From Phycisphaeraceae bacterium (GTDB taxonomy: Bacteria > Planctomycetota > Phycisphaerae > Phycisphaerales > Zrk34): a stretch of DNA of 64,000 bases. Positions 1-7,532 of the stretch are shown here, one piece after another. The position numbers and the translations under genes are program-made. The notes beneath the pieces were generated by a model. That model ran no database searches. It saw only the letters and a program-made list of their open reading frames with translations, and was not told the DNA's origin. The DNA is taken from NCBI GenBank assembly GCA_028282805.1, contig JANQHD010000004.1, positions 62,001 to 126,000 of the forward strand, in the 5' to 3' direction. How positions within the stretch are numbered: the stretch's first letter is position 1; each line of letters begins with the position of its first letter.

Positions 1-1
1 C

Positions 2-550
2 GTGCCCAACGACGTGGCGATCGTCGGCGCTGGCCACGACACCAACCTCACCACCCTGACCATGCCCCCGCTGTCCAGCGTCAAGCTGCCCTACCAGCGC
101 ATGGGCTACGAGGCCGCGGCCGCGCTGAAAAAACTCATGCTCGGCCAACACGTCGAGCCCACGCAATACCTCTACGAGCCGCTCGGCGTCGAGGCCAACC
201 TCTCCAGCGACCTGACCGCCATCAGCGACGAAGAGGTCGCCGCGGCGATCCGATTCATCCGCCGCCACGCCGACCGCCCCATCCAGGTCAGCGACCTGCT
301 GGAAGCCGTGCCGATCTCGCGCCGCTCGCTCGAGCGCCGTTTCCGCGCCGTGCTCGGCCGAACGCCGCAGCGGGAGATCCAACGCGTGCACATCGAACAC
401 GCCCAGCACCTGTTGGCCGAGACCGACCTGTCGGTGCCCGAGGTGGCGCGTCAATCGGGTTTCAAGAGCGCCGACCGGCTCGCGGCGGTGTTCCGCCGGG
501 CCGTCGGCATCACCCCCACCGCCTACCGCCGCAAGTTCCGCCGGGGCTGA
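2..550 (+). CDS. XylR-type transcriptional regulator, C-terminal part (partial)
   Basis: The reading frame is open at the window edge, so this is only the end of a gene. The first ~65 residues look like the tail of a LacI/periplasmic-binding-protein sensor domain (VAIVGAGHD, then SSVKLPYQRMGYEAA). The rest is an AraC-type double helix-turn-helix, with SRRSLERRF and the second helix VARQSGFKSADRLAAVF, ending in TPTAYRRKFRRG. This domain order is that of XylR-like sugar-responsive activators, which bind DNA and sense a sugar ligand. Which sugar cannot be read from this fragment. It ends 5 bp before the stop of the convergent permease gene. Confidence 0.85.
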   Translation: MPNDVAIVGAGHDTNLTTLTMPPLSSVKLPYQRMGYEAAAALKKLMLGQHVEPTQYLYEPLGVEANLSSDLTAISDEEVAAAIRFIRRHADRPIQVSDLLEAVPISRRSLERRFRAVLGRTPQREIQRVHIEHAQHLLAETDLSVPEVARQSGFKSADRLAAVFRRAVGITPTAYRRKFRRG

Positions 551-555
551 CCGGC

Positions 556-1431
556 TCACACCGCCGACCCGCGCAAACGCCCCACGCCCCACGCGATCAC
601 AAACAACCCCACCAGCACCAGCACGATCGACGCCCCCGGGCTCAAATGCCCCACGCCCAGCGAAAGCACCAGCCCCCCCAACGTGCCGACCACCCCGATC
701 GCCCCCGACCAGCACAGCACCGTCGTCAGCCGCCGGCTGAGCATCATCGCCGACGCCCCGGGGATCATCAGCAACGCCGTGACCAACAAAAACCCCACCA
801 ACCGCATCCCCACCACGACCACCAGCGCCAACAACGCCAGCAACAGGTAATACATCGCCCCGCTGCGCACCCCGAACACCCCCGACGCCGGCTCGTCGAA
901 CGCCACGAACAACAGCTCCTTGAACACCGCCGCGCACACCCCCAACACCACCACCGCCAGCCCGATCGACCACCACATCCCGCTCGGCCCCGCCGAGAAC
1001 GGCGAACCGAACAACAATTGGTGCCACTCCACGTTGTACGTCGGCCCGCCCACCCACTCGTAATACGCCCGCCACTCCTGCAACCGCATCCGCAGGTGGT
1101 ACATCGCCACCCCGAACGCCATCGCGAATACCAGCAGGATACCGATCGCCGTGTCCGCCTCGACGCGCCCGCTCCGCACCAACAGCCCGATCCCTAGCGC
1201 CGTGCACAAACAGAAGCCCAGCACCACCAGGTCCGCGCCCGGGCCCGTCAGCCCCAGCACCGTCGCCACCCCCAGCCCGCCGAAGCCCGCGTGGCTGACG
1301 CCCTGGCCGATGAACGCCATGCGTTTGAGCACGACCACCACGCTCAGCAGCGAGCAGACCAGCCCCACCGCCGCCGCGCTGACCAGCGCGTACCTCACGT
1401 AATCGTCTTGAAGCAGTTCCCACAAAGACAT
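556..1431 (-). CDS. Metal ABC transporter permease (ABC-3 / ZnuB-MntB family)
   Basis: A 291-residue, very hydrophobic protein with about eight or nine membrane segments. Features typical of the zinc/manganese ABC-3 permease family are visible: the early GQGVSHAGFGGLG segment and the later GMRLVGFLLVTALLMIPGASA segment. It should form the inner-membrane channel of a Zn or Mn uptake system. No ATPase or substrate-binding gene lies beside it: upstream is a gene-free stretch and then a divergent thioredoxin, and downstream is a convergent regulator. The partners must be encoded elsewhere, or the locus was split. ATG start; no strong Shine-Dalgarno is visible. The metal is not decidable from sequence. 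Confidence 0.85.
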   Translation of the reverse strand: MSLWELLQDDYVRYALVSAAAVGLVCSLLSVVVVLKRMAFIGQGVSHAGFGGLGVATVLGLTGPGADLVVLGFCLCTALGIGLLVRSGRVEADTAIGILLVFAMAFGVAMYHLRMRLQEWRAYYEWVGGPTYNVEWHQLLFGSPFSAGPSGMWWSIGLAVVVLGVCAAVFKELLFVAFDEPASGVFGVRSGAMYYLLLALLALVVVVGMRLVGFLLVTALLMIPGASAMMLSRRLTTVLCWSGAIGVVGTLGGLVLSLGVGHLSPGASIVLVLVGLFVIAWGVGRLRGSAV

Positions 1432-1869
1432 GTCGCGCTCATGTTACGCCAAACCCCCCACCCTGTCCGCCCAACCCTCAAGCCCCGGGGTGAGCCAAGC
1501 GAACCCCGGGGGTGCAAATCGCACCGCGCACCACCCCGTCACACGCCCGCGCGCAACCCACCACCACCTTCGATTGCGCCGCACAAACAAGGTTACACCC
1601 CCCGCCGCGAAACCCCGGCGCGCACAACGACCCAGCAGCGCGCACGCCGCCGCGCACCGCAGTGTCGCCGTGCGCGCGCCGCATCAAAACCACCCCCGCT
1701 CACAACCCAAAACCGCGACCCGCGCGCCCGTGCGCACCGCACCGTGGTGCGCAGATCACGGACGATCCGCTATTACGCGTGACCGCCCGCGGCCGCTGTA
1801 ACTTTTCGCCGGGCGTGACATCTACCTCACTGCCGCTCGACAAACACGAACGCGGAAAGGAGCCACGCC
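1432..1869. other. Divergent intergenic region holding one copy of a 198-nt repeat
   Basis: Gap between the metal permease (left) and thioredoxin (right). Long frames run through it, but they are very rich in proline, arginine and alanine and look like GC-driven artefacts. It contains repeat copy A (1583-1780). The thioredoxin promoter and ribosome site (AAAGGAG at about 1856) must lie in the last ~90 bp. Confidence 0.6.
1583..1780. repeat. 198-nt structured repeat, copy A
   Basis: Aligns without gaps to 52754-52951. Highly conserved blocks include CGACCCAGC, AGTGTCGCCGTGCGCGCGCC, CACCCCCGCTCAC and GATCCGCTATTACGCGT. Two stem-loops are perfect in both copies: CGCGCAC/GTGCGCG, and TGCGCACC/GGTGCGCA around the loop GCACCGT (GCACCGC in the other copy). 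The equal length and conserved stems suggest a structured RNA or protein-binding element. A read-through frame also exists in both copies, but the differences are not concentrated at third positions. Orientation is unknown. Confidence 0.7.
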
Positions 1870-2214
1870 ATGAGCCAGCCCAAACCGTTAACGATCAACA
1901 CGGACAACTTCGAGTCGCAAGTCGTTGGCGCCGATGTGCCCGTCCTCGTGGACTTCTGGGCCGAGTGGTGCCCGCCGTGCAAGCTGCTGGGCCCCGTCGT
2001 CGACGCGCTGGCCGGCGAGTACGCCGGCCGGGCCGCCGTCGCCAAGGTCGACGTCGACGCGAACGGCGCGCTGGCCGAACGCTACGGCATCAGCGCCATC
2101 CCGACCACGCTCCTGTTCGTGAACGGCGAAGTGGTCGAAAAGTTCGTGGGCCTCGTCTCCAAGCAAACCCTCGCCGAGGCGCTCGACCGCTCGCTCGACG
2201 CCGTCGGCACGTGA
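1870..2214 (+). CDS. trxA: Thioredoxin with a CPPC active site
   Basis: A 114-residue thioredoxin-fold protein, close to the usual ~108. The redox motif is W33-C-P-P-C37 within DFWAEWCPPCKLLGP, and the cis-proline loop is AIPTTLLF. It reduces protein disulfides in the cytoplasm; no signal peptide is seen. Classical thioredoxins have CGPC. Substitution of Gly by Pro between the cysteines is known to shift the redox potential of thioredoxin-fold proteins, so activity may differ. Start chosen at ATG with AAAGGAG upstream. The next gene, an AhpD-like thiol protein, follows after 76 bp on the same strand, so the two may act together in peroxide defence. Confidence 0.93.
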   Translation: MSQPKPLTINTDNFESQVVGADVPVLVDFWAEWCPPCKLLGPVVDALAGEYAGRAAVAKVDVDANGALAERYGISAIPTTLLFVNGEVVEKFVGLVSKQTLAEALDRSLDAVGT

Positions 2215-2290
2215 ACCCCCAACCCCGCCGTGCACAGGTGAAAACCCGTGCGCGGCTTTACACGACACACCCCAAGCGAAAGGACACCCC

Positions 2291-2854
2291 ATGCCACGCA
2301 TCCAACCCATCGACCCCCAGCAAGCCGAGGGCAAGGCCAAGGCACTGCTCGACGGCGCCCAAAAATCCCTGGGCACGGTGCCGAACCTGTTCAAAACCAT
2401 GGCCAACTCCCCCGCGGTGCTCGGCGCGTACCTCGGCATGCACCAGGCGCTGAGCGGCGGGTCGCTGTCGGGCGCGCTACGCGAACAGATCGCGCTGGCC
2501 GTGGCCGGCGTCAACGGCTGCGACTACTGCGCCTCGGCGCACAACGCGATCGGCGAAAAGCTCGGCGTCGACGAAACCGAACGCGCCGCGAACCTGCGCG
2601 GCGCCTCGGCCGACCACAAAACGCAAGCCGCGCTCGACTTCGCCCGAGCCATCGTGCAGCGGCAGGGCTGGGTCTCCGACGAGCAGCTCCAGGCCGTGCG
2701 CGACGCCGGCTACAGCGAGGGCGAGGTCGCCGAGATCGTCGCCGCCGTGGTGCAGAACATCTTCTCCAACTACTTCAACCACATCGCGGACACGGAGATC
2801 GACTTCCCGTTCGTCAGCTCGAAGCCCGAAGCGACCGCCGGCGCAAACGCATAG
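2291..2854 (+). CDS. Carboxymuconolactone decarboxylase / AhpD-like peroxidase-related protein
   Basis: 187 residues, all-alpha AhpD fold. The signature is C77-D-Y-C80 followed by H84 (GCDYCASAH), the CxxC-His arrangement of AhpD alkylhydroperoxidases. It matches the uncharacterised peroxidase-related branch in length and in its N-terminal segment LGTVPNLFKTMANSPAVL. It would reduce peroxides or act as a disulfide adaptor using a thiol donor; the thioredoxin just upstream is a plausible partner. The ribosome site AAGGA lies before the ATG. It is convergent with the sulfatase, with only 24 bp between. Confidence 0.85.
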   Translation: MPRIQPIDPQQAEGKAKALLDGAQKSLGTVPNLFKTMANSPAVLGAYLGMHQALSGGSLSGALREQIALAVAGVNGCDYCASAHNAIGEKLGVDETERAANLRGASADHKTQAALDFARAIVQRQGWVSDEQLQAVRDAGYSEGEVAEIVAAVVQNIFSNYFNHIADTEIDFPFVSSKPEATAGANA

Positions 2855-2878
2855 CCGCGACCCCCGGCGGCGGGCGGC

Positions 2879-4300
2879 CTACTTGCCCGTCGCCGGCAGC
2901 GGCAAAAAGTCACCGACGCGCGCCATGCGCTTGGCCATCGCCACCCGCAGCTCGCCCTTGATCTCCTTGTACTTCGGGTCGTCGGCGAGGTTGTCCAGCT
3001 CGTCGGGGTCGGCTTCCAAGTCGTACAACTCCCACACCGGTCGCGGGTGCGTGAAGTACGCCATGACGAACTTCTCGTCCAGATCGCCAGACGCGGCGAG
3101 CTTGGTCATGTGCCGCCAGTACGCCTGGCCGCCCGAGTCGACGGGCTGAACCTTGTGCTGCGGCGAGCAGTTGTAGATGAGCTTGAACCGATCGGACCGC
3201 ACGCAGCGCGCGTGGTCGAGCGCGTTGGCGGCGATGTTTTCGTGGTAAGTACACCAGGGCGCGCCGCCGTGCGTGCCGCGGAAGCCGTGGATGTACTTGC
3301 GGCCTTGGTACGGTTCGCCCTTCAGCAACTTGGCGAAGCTCCGGCCCTGCATGCCGGCGGGCTTCGGCGCGCCGGCGACCTCAAGCAGTGTGGGCATCAG
3401 GTCCTCACCGCTGATCAGCTCGCTCGTCGTGCGGCCGGGCTTGATCCAACCGGGCCAGCGGATGAGCAACGGCACGTGCAGGCCGGGGTCGTGCAGGTAG
3501 CCCTTGCCGTGCGGGAACGCCAGGCCGTTGTCGCCCATGAAGATGACGATGGTGTTCTCGCTCAGGCCGCGCTGCTCGAGGATCTCGACGATCCAGCCGA
3601 ACTCCTCGTCGAGCCGCGAGACCTCGTCGAAGTAACGCGCCAGGTCGGAACGCACCGACGGCAGGTCCGGCAGGTAACCGGGCACGGCGATCGCGTCGGG
3701 CTTGTTGGCGCCCGTCTTGTCCCACACGTGGTGCGGGTCGTTGAAGTTGATCCAGAAGAAGAACGGCCGGCCTTCGGGCACCGCGTCGAGAAACTTGTTG
3801 ACCACGGGCTTCGTGTTGCTGCGCGGCGAGCCGTTGTCGACGAAGTCCAGCTGCTTGCGGAACGCGCCCACCCGGTCGGGCCCGAGCCACTCGGCGTAGT
3901 TGATACGCTTGGACCCGTCGAGGTGGTACGGCCGGCGGCACACGCCGGTGTAGTAACCGGCCTTGCTCAGCTGCCCCGGCAGCGTCGGCACGCCCGGCGG
4001 CAGCGGCGCGCTGAACCGCGCCATGCCCGCCGTGATCGGCGAACGCCCGGTCATCAGCGACGCCCGGCTCTGCACGCACTGCGGCGCCGTCGTGAACGCG
4101 CGGTCGAAACGCAAGCCCTGCTCGGCAAACCGATCGAGGTTCGGCGTCTTCACCGGGTCACCGTAGCAACCCAAGTGCGGGTAGCTGTGGTCGTCGCTCA
4201 GCACGAACACGATGTTCGGCCGCTCCATCGCCGACGCAGCACGCGCCGCGACGAAACACACCACCAACACCACCAACAGTGACAACACGAGCTTGTTCAT
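2879..4300 (-). CDS. Secreted sulfatase (iduronate-2-sulfatase-like)
   Basis: 473 residues: signal peptide (about residues 1-24), then an alkaline-phosphatase-type sulfatase fold beginning RPNIVFVLSDDHS, whose Asp36-Asp37 should bind calcium. The position of formylglycine is C75-V-Q-S-R79, followed by ASLMTGR; most sulfatases have C/S-x-P/A-x-R, so Gln replaces Pro. A later metal motif is FMGDNG. It should hydrolyse sulfate esters of polysaccharides in the periplasm. I chose ATG 4300 rather than TTG 4303 because GGAAAGG sits correctly upstream. The start follows the Gfo/Idh stop by 4 nt, so the two are one operon. Confidence 0.9.
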   Translation of the reverse strand: MNKLVLSLLVVLVVCFVAARAASAMERPNIVFVLSDDHSYPHLGCYGDPVKTPNLDRFAEQGLRFDRAFTTAPQCVQSRASLMTGRSPITAGMARFSAPLPPGVPTLPGQLSKAGYYTGVCRRPYHLDGSKRINYAEWLGPDRVGAFRKQLDFVDNGSPRSNTKPVVNKFLDAVPEGRPFFFWINFNDPHHVWDKTGANKPDAIAVPGYLPDLPSVRSDLARYFDEVSRLDEEFGWIVEILEQRGLSENTIVIFMGDNGLAFPHGKGYLHDPGLHVPLLIRWPGWIKPGRTTSELISGEDLMPTLLEVAGAPKPAGMQGRSFAKLLKGEPYQGRKYIHGFRGTHGGAPWCTYHENIAANALDHARCVRSDRFKLIYNCSPQHKVQPVDSGGQAYWRHMTKLAASGDLDEKFVMAYFTHPRPVWELYDLEADPDELDNLADDPKYKEIKGELRVAMAKRMARVGDFLPLPATGK

Positions 4301-4304
4301 CAAC

Positions 4305-5777
4305 TCAACCTTTCCGCGGCATGGGCAGCTCGCCGGTACGCGAGGGCATCGGCGGGTAGTCGGGGTAGTTCAAACCGGTCACGAGGTCGGCGATCCTCAC
4401 GGGGCGATGGGTCTCGAAGCACGCGTTGGCCGCGACGCCCGTGAGGATCGAGTACGCCCCGCCGCGGTGGTCGGCGGCGCGAAGGTACTTGTCGTCGCGC
4501 TTGCGGGCATGAAACAAGTCGTCGAGCAGCGGCGCATCGCCCCCGCCGTGGCCGCCTGCGCCGTGCCAGACCGCCACCTCGTACGGCGCGATGCGCAGCG
4601 GGTAGACGCGGGTCTTCGTGCCTTCTTTTTTGATCGCGCCGGGCGTGTCGGTGGCGCCGAAGATGTACACCCGCTCCTGCGCCACGTGCTCGATGCGCCC
4701 CTTGGTGCCGTTGAACACGACGGTGTAACCCTCCCACGAGTTGAACGCGTTGAGCGTGTAGCTCATCTGCACGCCGTTGTCGTAGGTGACCACGACGTTC
4801 ATCGTGTCTTCGATATCGATGCCCGGGCGGAACACGCAGCGGTCGCGGAAGTAGCCGTCGTACTTCTCGTTGTCCTTGTACAGCCGCTTGAACCAGCCCT
4901 TGTTCAGGTTCATCTCAAAGCCACACTTGGCTTTTTCGGGGCAGGTGGCGCAGCGTTCGTGGTGGCTGTCGAGGCCGAAGCGCTTGGCCATGGCGGGCGT
5001 GTAGAACTCGCGTTTGCCCGTGGCGTACACCTCGACGGGCACCGCCGACAGCCACCAGTTGACCAGGTCGAAGTGGTGGGTGGCCTTGTGCACCATCAGG
5101 CCGCCGGAGTGTTTCTTCTCGCTGTGCCACCGGCGGAAGTAGTCGGCGCCGTGGCTGGTGTTGAGCATCCAATGAAAATCGACCGACAGCACCTCGCCGA
5201 TCACGCCGGACATGAGCAGGTCCTTGAGCTGCGTGCGCGACGGCGAGTAGCGGTAGTTGAACGTCACGGTGCAGGTCCGCCCGGTCTTGCGCTGCGTGTC
5301 GACGATCTGCTGGCACTTGGCGGCGGTGGTGGTCATGGGCTTCTCGGTCGTCACGTCGCAACCGAGCTCCATGGCGCGCACGATGTACTGGTGGTGGTAG
5401 CCGTCGACGGTGGTCACGATCACGGTGTCGGGCTTCGTCTCTTTGATCATGCGATCGAAGTCGGCCGCGTCGTAGGTCGGCACGGCGACGCCGGTCGATT
5501 GCTCGATCTTGCCCTGCGCCAGGCGGAGCCGGCCGGCGTTCACGTCGCACAGGCCGACGACCTCGGCGTGGTCTTTGTACTTGCCGGTGATCGCCCGGCT
5601 GAAAAAATACGAGCGCGACCCGACGCCGACGATGCAGAAGCGCTTGCGCCGGCGCTCACCGGTCACCGCCGCCACCACGCGCGGCCCGGCGATCACGCCC
5701 GCGCCCGCCGCCGCGCTCGCTTGCAAAAAGTTGCGGCGCGTCAAGCCCGTGCTTTCGTCGTTCACCTGTTCGCTCAT
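4305..5777 (-). CDS. Gfo/Idh/MocA family oxidoreductase with Tat signal
   Basis: 490 residues. It starts with a twin-arginine signal (LTRRNFLQASAAAGAGVIAG), then the Rossmann segment FCIVGVGSRSYFF and the family motif TEKPMTTTAAKC (Glu-Lys-Pro). These NAD(P)-dependent enzymes oxidise or reduce sugars and derivatives, often with tightly bound cofactor when exported by Tat. A cysteine cluster (ERCATCPEKAKCGF, residues ~275-290) is an added feature that could bind metal. Together with the downstream sulfatase it forms a two-gene unit typical of planctomycete polysaccharide degradation. Substrate unknown. Confidence 0.88.
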   Translation of the reverse strand: MSEQVNDESTGLTRRNFLQASAAAGAGVIAGPRVVAAVTGERRRKRFCIVGVGSRSYFFSRAITGKYKDHAEVVGLCDVNAGRLRLAQGKIEQSTGVAVPTYDAADFDRMIKETKPDTVIVTTVDGYHHQYIVRAMELGCDVTTEKPMTTTAAKCQQIVDTQRKTGRTCTVTFNYRYSPSRTQLKDLLMSGVIGEVLSVDFHWMLNTSHGADYFRRWHSEKKHSGGLMVHKATHHFDLVNWWLSAVPVEVYATGKREFYTPAMAKRFGLDSHHERCATCPEKAKCGFEMNLNKGWFKRLYKDNEKYDGYFRDRCVFRPGIDIEDTMNVVVTYDNGVQMSYTLNAFNSWEGYTVVFNGTKGRIEHVAQERVYIFGATDTPGAIKKEGTKTRVYPLRIAPYEVAVWHGAGGHGGGDAPLLDDLFHARKRDDKYLRAADHRGGAYSILTGVAANACFETHRPVRIADLVTGLNYPDYPPMPSRTGELPMPRKG

Positions 5778-5887
5778 TGCCGACCTCCGCGTGTGATAGA
5801 ACCAAGCAGAGACGCTCGGTCACGAAGCGATCTGACAGGTCACACGATTATGCGGGATACACGCGTCGGGCACCACAGCGACCGCCA

Positions 5888-7162
5888 TCACGGCCGACGC
5901 CGAAGCGCCAGCGCCGCCACGACCAGCAACGCCGCCGCGCTCGGCTCGGGCGTCGCGGGCGCGGCCGCCGTGCCGTCGAAACCGAAGTTCGCACCGACCA
6001 GGTTCAGGTCGAGCAGCGTGACTTCGTCGTCGCCGTTGAAGTCGCCGTCCGCCCACCCGCCGGCTTGGCCGAAGTTCGCGCCGAGCGTGTTCAGGTCGAG
6101 CAAGGTCACCCGTTGGTCGAGGTTGGCGTCGCCGAACGCCGTGGCGAACGCGGTTTCGACCAGCGCGGTCGCGTCGGCGGCGTCGACCGTGCCGGCGCCG
6201 TCGAGGTTGAAGCGCTCGTGCGTGACGCCCGCGTCGATCGCGTCGTACATCAGGTCGATGTCGTCGGCCGCCGGCGCGCCGTCGAGGTTGGTGTCGCCGG
6301 GCGTGGGGCTGGTCACCACGTCGAACGCGATGTCGCCGAGCAGCGCGTGGGCGTAGCCGGTCGGGTGCTTGCCGTCCCAGAACAGGTATTCGTCGGGGTT
6401 GGTCACCACCCCGCCACCCGGGCCGGAGTTGATCGCTTGGTCGGTGATGTTAGTGATGCCGAACGCGTTGGGGTCGGCGAGCAATTCGTCGAACAGGCCG
6501 GCCACGTCAAGGCGGTACACGGCGAGCGCCGGGTCGTCGTCGAGCGTTGCCAGCTGCGCTTCGAGCAGCGCGTTGTGCGATGTGGCCAGCGCGTCCTGCG
6601 CCGCCTCGTCGGCCGTGCCCTTGAAGTCCGGCGTCTGCCCCAGCGGCGGCAGGTTCGGCACCAGCAGCTGCGTCGCGCCGTGGGCGATGAGCGTGTCGAT
6701 GTCGGCGGCGAGGTTGCCCACGGGCGCCGCGGTGTTGGTCTGCCCGTCGAAGTAATCGTTCGCCCCGGCCCACACCACGTGCAGGCTGCTCGCGGTGAGC
6801 GTGGGGTTGTCGCCGAGGTAGTCGCTCAGCTGCCGGCCGAGGTTGCGGATCACGCCCAGGCCCGCCGTGCCGTTGCCGGTGGTCGCCCCGCCGTGCGCGT
6901 AGTTGTCGCCGCCGCCCCGGCTGAAACCGTCGAGCGCCAGGCCCAGGTTGCCCGTCAGCACCTCCACCCACGTAAACCCGTTGGTGAAGCGGTCGCCGAA
7001 GTTTTCCGGGGGGATGGCGAACTGCCCCAAAAAAGTCGAGCCGACGTTGCCCACGTCCGACAAGCTGTCGCCGAAGACAAACAGGTCGTCGACCGCCGCG
7101 CGCGAAGGCGCAGCGACCGCCAGCCCCACGGCGACCACCAGGCTTGCGATGTGCGTGCGCAT
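5888..7162 (-). CDS. Secreted GDSL/SGNH esterase with dockerin-like repeats and PEP-CTERM anchor
   Basis: 424 residues. Order: signal peptide (1-23); SGNH hydrolase domain with nucleophile block FGDSLSD (Ser33), GANDYFD (block III) and catalytic WDGKHPTGYAH (block V); then three Asp/Asn-rich EF-hand-like segments (GDTNLDG, GDANLDQRV, GDFNGDDEV) resembling planctomycete dockerin type I repeats; and finally PEP-CTERM (ATPEPSAAALLVVAALALRR). It is probably an exported lipase or carbohydrate esterase anchored or released through an exosortase pathway. The two last repeats both read VTLLDLN, pointing to internal duplication. ATG 7162 chosen because GGGGTGGAG precedes it. Confidence 0.88.
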   Translation of the reverse strand: MRTHIASLVVAVGLAVAAPSRAAVDDLFVFGDSLSDVGNVGSTFLGQFAIPPENFGDRFTNGFTWVEVLTGNLGLALDGFSRGGGDNYAHGGATTGNGTAGLGVIRNLGRQLSDYLGDNPTLTASSLHVVWAGANDYFDGQTNTAAPVGNLAADIDTLIAHGATQLLVPNLPPLGQTPDFKGTADEAAQDALATSHNALLEAQLATLDDDPALAVYRLDVAGLFDELLADPNAFGITNITDQAINSGPGGGVVTNPDEYLFWDGKHPTGYAHALLGDIAFDVVTSPTPGDTNLDGAPAADDIDLMYDAIDAGVTHERFNLDGAGTVDAADATALVETAFATAFGDANLDQRVTLLDLNTLGANFGQAGGWADGDFNGDDEVTLLDLNLVGANFGFDGTAAAPATPEPSAAALLVVAALALRRRP

Positions 7163-7532
7163 CGACTCCACCCCTCGTTAAGCGACGGGTACATTTTACC
7201 CCATGGCGGCGACCGAAACCGGCTCCCGGCAGAAAGTCGCGGCGTCGCCTCAATCCGCCGCAAGGCCCGCGTTATTAATTGCCCCGATCACGGCCGTCGC
7301 GCCCACCCAAAGCCCGCGCCCCAACCGCGGGTCGGGGCACAAAAACCGCCCTCGCGGGCGGCCGTGAACCGTGCGCGGTGCGGGCCCACGCGGCGCAGGC
7401 GGAGCCTGTTATTAATCCGCGCCCGCTCGCCAGGCGAAAGATGCGCCGCGTGGCAAGCGTCCTGTTAGACCAACCCGCCGATGCGGTTACCATACCCCCA
7501 ACCACATATCTCAGCTTGATGGTGAAACACAC
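7163..7532. other. Divergent promoter region, 370 bp
   Basis: Between the GDSL gene (left) and the MFS gene (right). The nonamer GTTATTAAT occurs twice, at 7271 and 7408, each in an otherwise GC-rich setting. These could be paired operator or promoter elements, but no consensus promoter can be assigned confidently. No gene is supported here. Confidence 0.35.

Noticed and set aside
1512-2453. A 313-codon frame on the plus strand through repeat copy A and thioredoxin
   Set aside because: Composition is GC-driven, and it overlaps a well-supported thioredoxin in another frame.
3047-4282. Long plus-strand frame opposite the sulfatase
   Set aside because: Mirror of the real gene on the minus strand, with no start context and Arg/Val/His-rich composition.
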